From Pseudorasbora parva (lineage: Eukaryota; Chordata; Actinopteri; Cypriniformes; Gobionidae), in NCBI RefSeq assembly GCF_024679245.1, contig NC_090173.1, forward strand, positions 55,326,306 through 55,390,305: 64,000 bases of DNA, written 5' to 3'. Under the pieces are notes generated by a model. It had not been told where the DNA came from, ran no database searches, and saw only the letters and a list, made by a program, of their open reading frames with translations. The position numbers and the translations under genes are program-made. Of the stretch, positions 49,649-59,070 are shown in pieces; the first letter of the stretch is position 1, and the number at the start of each line of letters is the position of its first letter.

Positions 49649-51186
49649 TATTATATTGCCAAAAGTATTGGGACACCCCTCCGAATCATTGAGTTCAGGT
49701 GTTCAATCACATGGCCACCGGTGTATAAATAAAGCACTAGGCATGCAGACGCTTCTACAAACATTTGTGAAAGAATGGGTCGCTCTCAGGAGCTCGGTGA
49801 ACTCAAGCGTGGTGCCGTGATAGGTTGCCTGATTCCACGGTCAACTGTTAGTGGTATTATAGCAAAGTGGAGGCAATAGGGAACAACAGCAACTCAGCCA
49901 CGAAGTGGTAGGCCACGTAAAAATCACAGAGAGGGGGTCAGTTCATGCTGAGGGTCATAGTGTGAAGAAATCGATAGCTGCAGACCTCCAAACTTTCTGT
50001 GGCCTTCAGATGAGCTCAAGATCAGTGCGTAGAGAGCTTCATGGGATGAGTTTCCATTCAAGAGCAGCTCATCCAAGCCTTATATCACCAAGTGCAATGC
50101 AAAGCGTTGGATGCGGTGGAGAAAAGCAGCCGCCACTGGACTCTAGAGCAGTGAGACATGCTCTCTGGAGTGCCCAATCACACTTCTCTGTCCGGCAATA
50201 ACATGGACGAATCTTGCCAGGAGAACGGTACTTGCCTGACTGTAATAACATATACAGTGTAAAGTTTGGTGGAGGTGGGATTATGGTGTGGGGTTGTTTT
50301 TCAGTGGTTGTCCCAGTTCTTAAAGACATGGATGAGCGAGTTTGGTGTGGAGGAACTTGACTGGCCTTTATTAGTCCAAAATGTGACGGCCAGACTCATC
50401 CATAATTGTCGCAAATATGATCATATCTCTCCCATCCTCAGATCTTTACATTGGTTACCAGTCCGGCAGAGAATAGATTTCAAAATTCTTCTCTTCGTCT
50501 TCAAATCTTTACACAACCTAGCACCGGTTTATCTCTCTGAACTTATTCATCCGTACATTCCGTAACAGAAGTCTCAGATCCCACAACCAGGCGCTGCTGG
50601 TAGTCCCTCATGTCAGACTTAAGCGTAGAGGGGAGCGTGCTTTTGCGGTGGCATGGCCTCGTCTGTGGAACACCATGCCTCTGGAGATCAGAACTGCTCC
50701 CAACCTCTCTGTATTTAAGTCTCTGGTCAAAACTTACCTATTCTCGTTAGCATATGGATTATTATCTTAGACTGTTCTTATTATTTTACTTTTGCTTCTT
50801 GATTCTATACTTAATCTTAGCTTAGTTGTTCTCTATGTTCTTATGTATGTTTTGCTGCTTTTATTTCTATATGCTTGCTCTGTAAAGCACTTTGGTCTGT
50901 CTAGCGGCTGTTTAAATGTGCTATATAAATAAATGAACTTGAACTTGAACTTGGCCTGCTCAACCCGATAGATCACCTTTGGGATACAAATGAGCTTCTA
51001 GAAGAATGGTCAAAAATTCCCATAAACACTCCTAAACCTTGTGGAAAGCCTTCCCAGAAGAGCTGAAGCTGTTTTAGGTGCAAAGGGTGGGCCAGCTCCA
51101 TATTAAACCCTACAGATTAAGAATGGGATATCATTAAAGTTCATGTTCATGTAAAGGCAGACGTCCCAAAACGTTTGGCTATATAG
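49649..51186 (+). pseudogene. Tc1-like element (second family) split by a LINE
   Basis: The left end TTATATTGCCAAAAGTATTG and the right end, inverted as CTATATAGCCAAACGTTTTG, bound a degraded transposase gene starting at 49774 (MGRSQELGELKRGAV). Stops and frame changes follow quickly. The part encoding [11 protein letters not shown]... around 50330 runs into a LINE insertion (50367-50952), and Tc1 sequence then resumes with CCTGCTCAACCCGATAGATC. Same family as 43338-44148 but with different deletions. Confidence 0.87.
50367..50952 (+). mobile_element. 5'-truncated CR1/L2-type LINE inserted in the Tc1 copy
   Basis: An open stretch to 50565 encodes the end of reverse transcriptase (VQNVTARLIHNCRKYDHISP, LHWLPVRQRIDFKILLFVFK). 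After a stop it continues with a typical LWNTMPLEIR-like region. The 3' end is AAAGCACTTTGGTCTGTCTA, CTATATAAATAAAT and three GAACTT units. The host Tc1 reads GAACTTGACTGGCC at the insertion point, so the LINE tail repeat matches its target, as expected when the cut target end anneals to the RNA tail. Confidence 0.85.
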
Positions 51187-51289
51187 TTTTGATTTGAACA
51201 AACCTATTTACGGCACATTCCGCCCCACTGAATTATGTCTCAAATGTTTTGCCTTGTATTTTTCGGCATGTTAAATAAATAAAAATCTC

Positions 51290-51520
51290 ATAAGAAGTAT
51301 ATGATGTGAATGTACCTCAGGCTATACATCCGCCTAATGCCTTTTTAGGCAATAGCTCATCATTCCTCTGGATCATCTGCTCTGTGAACTGTTGAGACAG
51401 AAGACTCACAGCACATTAGATGCAGCTATTCCAGGAATGCAGGTACACGCTGTGAGCACAGCACAGCGAAATTGACCTCCTCAAGATGAGCTGGTGAATA
51501 TGAAAGAGAGACAGAGCAAA
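51290..51520. promoter_or_regulatory. Candidate conserved non-coding block 7
   Basis: Short repeat-free, mixed-composition stretch just outside the Tc1 copy, without a frame. Suggestive only. Confidence 0.25.
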
Positions 51521-53400
51521 AACAAGGTTTTTTTTCTCCCATCTTGGCAGCTTTCTTTCTCATTCAGACTTTATTCACAAAAAGTTTTTTTATATAAAAC
51601 TAAACAAAAACAATGAAAACAGTAATTAGTAACCACAGTAAACAAGTAGTTCAAAACAGTATTATAACAAGATTTAACACAAAAAAACATTACAAAAATA
51701 AAACAACATAAATATGATAAACTATTTAACAATTTTTATTTTTATTTTATAATTGTATTTTATATTTTAAAAAATTACAAATTTAATATCCTTAATTGGG
51801 ATTTGCATTTTAGGCTTATTTTAATCAGAAATTATGTGTATTGTGCACATGTATTTGTTGCAAGTGTAATTGTTTAGGTTTTTTATAGTTATATAAATGT
51901 GTGGTTAGCACTGCGGAACTTTTGGAGACAAAACAATCCCGCACCCTGTTGAGGCTCTGTTATAAAGCACATACCAGTATTACTTTAATTTTACATGAAT
52001 AGTTAGTATGTTATTACCTTGAAAGCGATAACCATGTTTCTTTTGATATTTGACGATAATGGCGCTCTGCTCTCCGTTAAGTTCTTCATGAAGTAGTAGC
52101 GGCACGCATGTGACCAAGTAGAGTCAGTGTATCTCACAGCGCCATCTGCTGGTGAAAATAATCACTTCTACCCGATTGCTGCTATAACCAGCAGCTGCTG
52201 TATATTGGTTTTTAGCAATATGTGTGCGGGTTGTTTTGAACAGGGACATTTTCAGGGACAGCTCCAGTCGGGGACAGAACACCAAAAACCGGGACTGTCC
52301 ATGAAAAAGAGGGATGTCTGGTCAGCCTAAACTTTGGGGTGGTACACGGTGTGTGGGGTCTAAATAAAGTCCCGGGTGAAAATCCCCCCCTCAAAACGGC
52401 CCTGGTGAATTTTGTATAACTCATCCGTTTAAATTATAATAACCATTGTTCACACATGCACTCCTCTGCAGCCTATTTGTACTATTTATTTGCATTCTTT
52501 AAGAGCTCAGTTAACTATGACTTGCAACACCATTTGACCGGCAGGAAGAAAAGATCCTAACCAAAGGAAACACTCATCACCATAATGGTGACTTTAGAAA
52601 CAAAACCATTTTAAGAAAAGAACATGATCTTCTCTGACGTTCTCTCAGACATTTCATCTGTATTGACAGTTTAACAAAATTCATATTGACTCTGGAAAAT
52701 GAGTGAATGAAACTAAAGAGAAAGGGACCACCAAAAGGACCTGCTCATGGAAAAAAATACGAGATGTAAACGGAAAAAAAGATGTATTTGTGTGTTTTTG
52801 AGCCATCAACACAACAGCAAGAACTGCCGAGTGGAAAGCAGAATTTGTTTACTACAGATCGACTCATATCAACATAAGAAATAGTTTGGGCTCAAACATC
52901 TAATCTTTTCAAACAGCGATCAACCAAATAATTTGGAATTAATTAATATTTAGGATGGATGTAAAGATAAAAATTAGAGTATAGCACAAACTTTCACAAG
53001 AAATTCCCACAGAAGAAACGTACGTCATGCAGCATCTTGTGCAGATTTCTCACAAAGTTTCTCAGGTGAAAGCATCGCAAAACTTTTCTGAGAGCACACA
53101 AAAGCTTTGAAATATTTTTTTCTGGCTCATCTCATATATTTCCATCCCCGTGTCCTTTTAGGTGTCCCCCCCCCCCCCCCCCCGTGTCCCTGTATAGAGC
53201 ACTAGTAATCCAGGGCTGTGTTCCACTCCGAACTGTTATGCCCTCGTACTCGCTAACTTTCCTCCGTCTCGTTCACTCGGATGTGCGTCATTGCTTGCGT
53301 TGCACGAGTGTCCACTACTGGCGTAACTCATGCATAAGGTTTAAATGAAACGCCCTTGATCACTTGAGACGATTCATTATTTAAACCCCTTTTTTAAATA
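51521..53400. other. Intergenic, no gene; repeats and a CTCF-like motif
   Basis: 51.57-51.83 kb is AT-rich and A-rich. GCGCCATCTGCTGG at 52139-52152 is a full match, on the minus strand, to the CTCF core consensus. 52560-52950 is the inverted partner of 48800-49065 plus a copy of the ACCATTATGGTGA repeat. A C run lies at 53168-53183. Confidence 0.55.
52139..52152 (-). promoter_or_regulatory. CTCF-type core motif
   Basis: Read on the minus strand, CCAGCAGATGGCGC fits the CTCF consensus CCASYAGRKGGCRS at every position. Such words also occur in some vertebrate repeats, so occupancy cannot be assumed. Confidence 0.4.
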
Positions 53401-53405
53401 TATAT
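53401..53405. repeat. Target-site duplication TATAT (left)
   Basis: TATAT here and at 58484-58488 borders the Gypsy element exactly. In AT-rich DNA some ambiguity is possible, but the placement agrees with both LTR ends. Confidence 0.85.
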
Positions 53406-53782
53406 TGTGATAAAGTTCGTTTGTGTAAGGAAGGAAGAGGACAAGGGGGTCGGTTTGACTGCTGACGCTTCTCTTTATTAGAACAAAAACTCAGTCTCTT
53501 CACACGGCTATTGCCAGTGTGTATTTCTCTCAGTCACTTCCGGGTTCCGGTTAAACGTTCCGCTTCCGGGTCAACGTGTCCCACAACTCAATGTCCGTGG
53601 GTGTGTGTGTGTGTCGCGTCAGCAGTCCCTCTCTCTCTCCTCGATCTCCGCTTCCACCTAGGTTTTATCCCCTCTCCGCGCTCATTACTGGAACGAGAGA
53701 CAGGTGTTATTAATCTGCTTCCAACCCACTCACTTACCGCTCGTCCCGCGGCTCTCTCTCCCGCTGCAGACCTCTCCCGCTG
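53406..53782 (-). repeat. 3' LTR of the Gypsy element, missing its internal-side end
   Basis: Positions 53406-53774 match 58090-58458 without mismatch. The last 25 bases of the other LTR (58459-58483) have no counterpart; instead CAGCGGGAGAG-type sequence (minus strand) abuts a 21-base G run. On the minus strand AATAAA (complement of 53474-53479) is the likely poly(A) signal. Confidence 0.92.
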
Positions 53783-56733
53783 CCCCCCCCCCCCCCCCCC
53801 CCCATTTCGGCCACAGCCATCTGAGCCCCCGGCCTGTGGACCACCTTGAATTTAAACGGCTGAAGAGCTAGATACCAACGGGTGATCCGCGCGTTGGTAT
53901 CCTTCATGCGGTGGAGCCATTGGAGAGGAGCGTGGTCCGAACAGAGGGTGAACTCCCGCCCCAGGAGGTAATAGCGGAGAGTGAGAACGGCCCATCTGAT
54001 GGCCAAACACTCCTTCTCTATGGTGCTGTACTTAGCTTCCCTCTTGGAGAGCTTACGGCTAATGTACAGCACCGGCCGCTCTCCCCCCTCCACCTCCTGG
54101 GCCAGGACTGCGCCCAGCCCCCTGTCCGACGCGTCAGTCTGCAACAAGAAAGGGAGAGAAAAGTCAGGGGAGTGTAAAAGCGGCCCGCCACATAGAGCAG
54201 CCTTCACTTGGGTAAAAGCCTGTTGACACGGCTCCGTCCACTGGACCGTATCTGGTAGCCCCTTTCTAGTAAGATCAGTCAAAGGGCTGGTGAGGTCCGA
54301 ATAATTTGGTATAAACCGTCTATAATATCCCGCCAGCCCCAAAAACTGTCTTACCTCCTTTTTGGTCTTGGGCCTCGGACAGGTTGCAATTGCGGCAGTC
54401 TTATCAATTTGGGGACGCACCTGACCATGACCCAAGTGGAAGCCCAGATACCTTACTTCCACCCGCCCAATCGCACACTTCTTTGGGTTGGCCGTGAGCC
54501 CCGCTCCCCTCAGCGACCTCAGGACCGCCCTCACATGCTGCATATGCCGCTGCCAATCGTGACTATAAATCACTATGTCATCCAGGTACGCAGCAGCATA
54601 TGCAGCATGGGGGCGCAAAATCCTATCCATGAGTCGCTGGAAGGTTGCGGGCGCCCCGAACAAGCCGAAATGAAGCGTGACAAATTGGTGTAATCCAAAC
54701 GGCGTGGTGAAAGCTGTCTTTTCTTTGGACAATGGAGACAAGGGGATCTGCCAATAGCCCTTTGTTAAGTCCAGTGTCGAATAAAATCGAGCCGTGCCTA
54801 ACCGATCAAGCAACTCGTCAACCCGCGGCATTGGATACGCGTCGAATTTCGACACAGCGTTCACCTTGCGGTAGTCCACACAGAACCTGACCGAGCCGTC
54901 TGTTTTGGGGACCAAAACTATCGGGCTCGCCCAGTCACTGTTGGACTCCTCGATTACTCCCATGTCGAGCATTGCGCCTAATTCTTCCTGAACTACTTTT
55001 TTCTTGTGTTCAGGCAAGCGATACGGCCGGCTGCGAACTACCATGCCCGGCTCGGTCTCGATATGGTGCTGAATCAAGTCGGTACGTCCCGGTAGGGGCG
55101 AGAACACGTCAGCGAACTCCGCCTGCAATTTTGATAAATCAGTGAGTTGTAACGGTGAGAGGTGATCTCCCCCAGGGGCCAGCGCGACTGATTGCGCTTT
55201 AATGCTCGCCTCTGGCCCGAGATCATCCTCTCCCCCGATCACCGTTGCCAACAACACTGATTCCACCTCATTCCATTTTTTTAGCAGGTTGAGGTGGTAT
55301 ATTTGACGTGCCCCGTTCCTATCGGATCGTATCACTTCATAATCGAGCTCTCCTATCTGTCGTGCGACCTCAAACGGCCCCTGCCACTTTGACATTAATT
55401 TTGAGCTCGACGTAGGGAGTAGAACGAGCACTTTCTCTCCCGGTGTGAATTTGCGTAGTTTTGTACCCCTGTTATATGACCGGCTCTGGCGGTCCTGGGC
55501 TTGCAACAAATTCTCCCTAGATAGCCGCCCCAAGGTGTGGAGTTTTGTTCGCAAGTCCATGACGTACTGAATTTCGTTTTTGGCCAAAGAAGGTCCCTCC
55601 TCCCAAGTTTCTCGTAGGACGTCCAGCACCCCCCGTGGCTGTCGTCCGTAGAGAAGCTCGAAGGGGGAAAACCCCGTGGAGGCTTGTGGAACCTCCCGCA
55701 CGGCAAATAAGAGGGGTTCTAACCACCGATCCCAATTTTTGGCGTCTTCCTGTACGAACTTACGGATCATGGATTTAAGAGTGCGATTAAATCGTTCGAC
55801 CAAGCCGTCCGTTTGTGGGTGATAGACGCTTGTTCGAATGGATTTAATGCCCAATAACCCGTAGAGTTCGCTCATCGTGCGTGACATAAACGCCGTGCCT
55901 TGATCAGTGAGGATTTCTTTCGGAATCCCCACTCGGGAGATCAGACGAAACAGTGCGTCCGCAACACTCTTCGCGGAGATGTTGCGGAGAGCCACTGCCT
56001 CCGGATATCGTGTTGCGTAGTCCACGATGACTAACGCAAAACGATGTCCACGTGCGGATCGCTCTAATGGCCCGATGAGGTCCATCGCAATTCTCTCGAA
56101 GGGGACCTGCATTAATGGAAGGGGGCGCAATGGTGCTTTTGGGGCGGCCAGTGGATTCACCAACTGACATTCAGGGCAAGACGCGCACCACCTGCGCACA
56201 TTGTCATGAATGCCTGGCCAAAAAAATCGGGTCATTAAGCGATTCAGTGTGGCCGCCTGCCCCAGGTGGCCCGCCATCGGGTTCGAGTGAGCCGCCTGGA
56301 AAAGCATTTCCCGGCGGCTCTTTGGTACTAATAACTGGGTTGTATCCACTTTTGTCTGAGTGTCTTGGGTCACTCGATACAACCGATCCTTAATTATGGC
56401 AAAATAAGGATACGTGACGGGCAATGCGGGTTGGAGAGACTGACCGTCGATAGAGCGGACCTGCTGAAATGCATGTTTTAGGGTCTCATCTTGAGACTGC
56501 TCCAGAGGGAAGTCATCGCGGTCCGAGAGAATCAGTCTCTCGACCCCGCTCGGTTCCTCTGAAGCTGTTCCCAAGGGTCCCGTATCAGTCTCGCCAACCT
56601 GCACTCGCACCGCCCCGTTCCTAGCCTTGTTTTCCCAAGCGGCATCCGCGCATAACGACCCCAATAATGCCGAAAAGGCGGGCCAATTCGTCCCCAGAAT
56701 TAGCGGATGCCGGAGGTGGGGACAACCGCCACC
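53734..56733 (-). CDS. pol: Gypsy Pol: integrase - reverse transcriptase - RNase H
   Basis: This polyprotein copies the element RNA into DNA and integrates it. The frame is open on the minus strand from 56733, just after a stop, with no ATG needed if translated by frameshift from gag. Counting 976 residues from a TTG at 56664: integrase zinc-binding H126, H133, C163, C166; catalytic core D195, D254, E290 (D,D35E spacing); a GPY/F-like module WQGPFEV at 427-433; reverse transcriptase with LDLTKGYWQIPL (631-642) and YLDD (693-696); RNase H with D844, E883/E885 and D910. Integrase thus precedes RT, as in Gmr1-like elements. Upstream of residue 1 the frame encodes the protease end (ILGTN). RT has LHFGL where LPFGL is usual (His665). 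The C-terminus runs into poly-Gly and LTR sequence. Confidence 0.95.
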   Translation of the reverse strand, partial: GGGCPHLRHPLILGTNWPAFSALLGSLCADAAWENKARNGAVRVQVGETDTGPLGTASEEPSGVERLILSDRDDFPLEQSQDETLKHAFQQVRSIDGQSLQPALPVTYPYFAIIKDRLYRVTQDTQTKVDTTQLLVPKSRREMLFQAAHSNPMAGHLGQAATLNRLMTRFFWPGIHDNVRRWCASCPECQLVNPLAAPKAPLRPLPLMQVPFERIAMDLIGPLERSARGHRFALVIVDYATRYPEAVALRNISAKSVADALFRLISRVGIPKEILTDQGTAFMSRTMSELYGLLGIKSIRTSVYHPQTDGLVERFNRTLKSMIRKFVQEDAKNWDRWLEPLLFAVREVPQASTGFSPFELLYGRQPRGVLDVLRETWEEGPSLAKNEIQYVMDLRTKLHTLGRLSRENLLQAQDRQSRSYNRGTKLRKFTPGEKVLVLLPTSSSKLMSKWQGPFEVARQIGELDYEVIRSDRNGARQIYHLNLLKKWNEVESVLLATVIGGEDDLGPEASIKAQSVALAPGGDHLSPLQLTDLSKLQAEFADVFSPLPGRTDLIQHHIETEPGMVVRSRPYRLPEHKKKVVQEELGAMLDMGVIEESNSDWASPIVLVPKTDGSVRFCVDYRKVNAVSKFDAYPMPRVDELLDRLGTARFYSTLDLTKGYWQIPLSPLSKEKTAFTTPFGLHQFVTLHFGLFGAPATFQRLMDRILRPHAAYAAAYLDDIVIYSHDWQRHMQHVRAVLRSLRGAGLTANPKKCAIGRVEVRYLGFHLGHGQVRPQIDKTAAIATCPRPKTKKEVRQFLGLAGYYRRFIPNYSDLTSPLTDLTRKGLPDTVQWTEPCQQAFTQVKAALCGGPLLHSPDFSLPFLLQTDASDRGLGAVLAQEVEGGERPVLYISRKLSKREAKYSTIEKECLAIRWAVLTLRYYLLGREFTLCSDHAPLQWLHRMKDTNARITRWYLALQPFKFKVVHRPGAQMAVAEMGGGGGGGSGRGLQREREPRDER
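53783..53803 (-). other. G run at polypurine-tract position
   Basis: 21 consecutive G on the minus strand lie exactly where the polypurine tract meets the 3' LTR. It has either grown by slippage and swallowed the LTR start, or been misassembled. The frame of pol reads through it as poly-Gly. Confidence 0.7.
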
Positions 56734-58046
56734 TCAACACTATGCTTTTTCCCCCTAAACTGTATCGTGACTGGGACAACCGGATATTCCACCACATCCC
56801 CGTGCACACACCGCACCTTAACCATGCGGCTTGTATCCAATGCCCCAGGCTGCATCAGGCTTTGATGGATCGAGGTTTGGTTACATCCTGAATCCACCAA
56901 GGCCTGATATGTACCCCCCTTGATACTTACAGGAATTTGGTACTCTCCTGCTTGATCGGGGGTGGTCCGCTGGACGTCCGGGATCCGGATCATTGTCCCG
57001 ATGTCCATCCACGGACATCGGTCCACAAAATGATCCGGATCACCGCACCGCCAGCAGGCCAGCCCAGGCTTACCCGCCACCCCTGCGGTGGGGAGTGGGT
57101 TGGAAAATGAGCGCGGGGAGGGTGTGAAACCGGAGCCATTGTCGCCACCCACCCCCAGCGGCCCCGCCCCCCTGGGCGGAGCCCACAAACTCCCGGACGG
57201 TCCTGGGCCCATCCCACCCCGACCTCTGGGGGGAACGCGAGGAGGGCCTGGAGGACGGGACCTGGGGAGAGGGACAGGGCGAGAGGGAGAGACAGAGGGG
57301 GGAGAGAGAGAGTGAGAAGTTAGTGAGGGCTCGCCGACCCCCGGGCACGCCACCAGGTGGTCCTCCGCCAGCTGGATGGCCGTCTCCAGCGACGTGGGCC
57401 GGTGGCACTGGACCCACTCGGCGGTCTTTCTTGGGAGCCGAGTGATGAATTGCTCCAGCACCACCAGATCGATGATATGGTCCACGTCGCTTCCGCCGGC
57501 CAAGAGCCATCTGCGGCACGAGTCCCGGAGCTGTTGGGCCATAGCGAAGGGTCGGCTGGCCTCGCCCCATTCCAGGGAGCGGAAACTCTGGCGGTGTTGC
57601 TCCGGGGTCCGACCGACCCGCTGTAGGATGGCCCTTTTTAGATCCTCGTACTTCAGGAGGTTCGCTACCGGCAGATGTTGGGCGGCCGCCTGGGCTTCTC
57701 CTGTTAGTAATGGAATGAGGCGCACCGGCCACTGTGCCCGGGGCCAGCCGGAGGCCTCCGCGGTCTTCTGGAAGAGGTCTATGAAGGCCTCCGGATCGTC
57801 CTCTGGCCCCATCTTGTGGAGGGGCACGTGGACCGATGCGCTAGCCCGCCCGGCGGCTTCGGCGCGAACCTCCCGATCCATCCAGCTCCGGAACCGCTCG
57901 CGGTCCTCTTGCTGGCCGCGGACAATCGCCTCGAAGCGGCGCTCCTGGTCTGCCCGCAGGTCCAGCATTGCCTGATGTTGGTCTTGGTGGAGGACCGCGA
58001 GGGAGGTGATGATGTCCGCAAATGGCGAGGCGGAGGGCGTTGTCAT
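56700..58046 (-). CDS. gag: Gypsy Gag with start of protease
   Basis: 448 residues starting at an ATG in an ideal context (GCCGCCGCCATGA), 24 bases downstream of the primer-binding site. Gag forms the particle and binds RNA. Residues 15-65 are a charged helical, probably coiled-coil, region. 80-235 resemble a SCAN/Gypsy capsid (EDDPEAFIDLFQKTA, LLTGEAQAAAQHLP, RPTSLETAIQLAEDHL). 247-325 are Pro/Arg/Gly-rich. C331-C334-H339-C344 form a CCHC zinc knuckle. The aspartic protease active site is D385-S-G. The frame then stops at 56700-56702 within protease, while the protease C-terminal motif continues in the -1 register of pol. Either a one-base lesion in a short C run or a functional frameshift would explain this. 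Confidence 0.94.
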   Translation of the reverse strand: MTTPSASPFADIITSLAVLHQDQHQAMLDLRADQERRFEAIVRGQQEDRERFRSWMDREVRAEAAGRASASVHVPLHKMGPEDDPEAFIDLFQKTAEASGWPRAQWPVRLIPLLTGEAQAAAQHLPVANLLKYEDLKRAILQRVGRTPEQHRQSFRSLEWGEASRPFAMAQQLRDSCRRWLLAGGSDVDHIIDLVVLEQFITRLPRKTAEWVQCHRPTSLETAIQLAEDHLVACPGVGEPSLTSHSLSPPSVSPSRPVPLPRSRPPGPPRVPPRGRGGMGPGPSGSLWAPPRGAGPLGVGGDNGSGFTPSPRSFSNPLPTAGVAGKPGLACWRCGDPDHFVDRCPWMDIGTMIRIPDVQRTTPDQAGEYQIPVSIKGGTYQALVDSGCNQTSIHQSLMQPGALDTSRMVKVRCVHGDVVEYPVVPVTIQFRGKKHSVEVAVVPTSGIR

Positions 58047-58070
58047 GGCGGCGGCGCTGTCCTACTTCCT

Positions 58071-58088
58071 TCCCGGGTTTCGGCACCA
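58071..58088 (-). other. Primer-binding site, tRNA-Phe type (Gypsy)
   Basis: The plus strand reads TCCCGGGTTTCGGCACCA, identical over 18 bases to the 3' end of vertebrate tRNA-Phe with CCA (tRNA sequence from memory). It lies one base from the 5' LTR, so minus-strand cDNA synthesis would start here. Confidence 0.92.
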
Positions 58089-58089
58089 G

Positions 58090-58483
58090 TGTGATAAAGT
58101 TCGTTTGTGTAAGGAAGGAAGAGGACAAGGGGGTCGGTTTGACTGCTGACGCTTCTCTTTATTAGAACAAAAACTCAGTCTCTTCACACGGCTATTGCCA
58201 GTGTGTATTTCTCTCAGTCACTTCCGGGTTCCGGTTAAACGTTCCGCTTCCGGGTCAACGTGTCCCACAACTCAATGTCCGTGGGTGTGTGTGTGTGTCG
58301 CGTCAGCAGTCCCTCTCTCTCTCCTCGATCTCCGCTTCCACCTAGGTTTTATCCCCTCTCCGCGCTCATTACTGGAACGAGAGACAGGTGTTATTAATCT
58401 GCTTCCAACCCACTCACTTACCGCTCGTCCCGCGGCTCTCTCTCCCGCTGCAGACCTCGCTGAACCACGCCCCCCTTGCCACA
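58090..58483 (-). repeat. 5' LTR of the Gypsy element
   Basis: 394 bp with TGT...ACA ends. For minus-strand transcription it is upstream. A TATA-like GGATAAAACC is read at about 58345-58354. The outer 25 bases (58459-58483) are absent from the other LTR. The right duplication TATAT follows at 58484-58488. Confidence 0.93.
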
Positions 58484-58488
58484 TATAT

Positions 58489-59070
58489 AAATTTGTTTAA
58501 TGCACCATACTATATGCATATAAGTCATTGAACATATATAAAATCCTATAGGTATATGAACTGTTGGGGGGAAATTTAATAACACAAATGAAGAACATAC
58601 GGTAGCTACAAGTATTATGCAATTAAATCTCAATATAATGAATGTTATACACTATTATTCAATTAATTCTCAAAATAATTAATATATCATACACTTGAGT
58701 TAAGCGCGATCTGCTGTGACATCACAATCAAGTTGAATTGTGGGATATAGAGCTGCCTGAAGTGTACATCGGAGTAGACTCGCTCCCTCTGACAAAATAG
58801 GGCCTAGAGTCTGTCCATATAAACTTCCCTTGTCCACTTCACGAAGTGGAAAACACTTTAAAATGGTGATTTCCCCTGAGGAGAGGTAATTAGCGAAGTT
58901 TGCGAGTGCGTGTCTAAAAGTGGAGTGAAACGCAGCCCAGATTTGGTAATCTGAAAAAGTAAAATGGATTACCTGATCAACATAGGATTTCCAAATCCAG
59001 AGCATTTTGATCAAGATTAAACTTTTTTCAACAACTGGGCCCAGGCGATAACAAGGAACTAAATAAGCAA
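58489..59070. other. Intergenic, nothing recognised
   Basis: AT-rich near the Gypsy insertion. 58.70-59.03 kb is more mixed but has only a domain-free minus-strand frame (58700-59014). Confidence 0.5.

Larger units (their letters stand above)
53406..58483 (-). mobile_element. Ty3/Gypsy LTR retrotransposon of the Gmr1-like group, near-intact
   Basis: A 5.08-kb element on the minus strand: 5' LTR (58090-58483), tRNA-Phe primer-binding site, gag-protease, pol with integrase ahead of reverse transcriptase-RNase H, polypurine/G run, 3' LTR (53406 to about 53782). The integrase-first order is the defining trait of Gmr1-like Gypsy elements, otherwise known from Copia. The LTRs are identical over the 369 aligned bases and TATAT flanks the element, so insertion is recent. 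Visible lesions are few: a one-base frame offset within protease, a His in an RT motif, and loss of the outer end of the 3' LTR. It may still serve, or recently have served, as a source of enzymes for the non-coding element at 14.3 kb. Confidence 0.95.

Noticed and set aside
53734..58046. Endogenous retrovirus with envelope
   Set aside because: No envelope frame; pol order and gag fit a Gmr1-like Gypsy retrotransposon.
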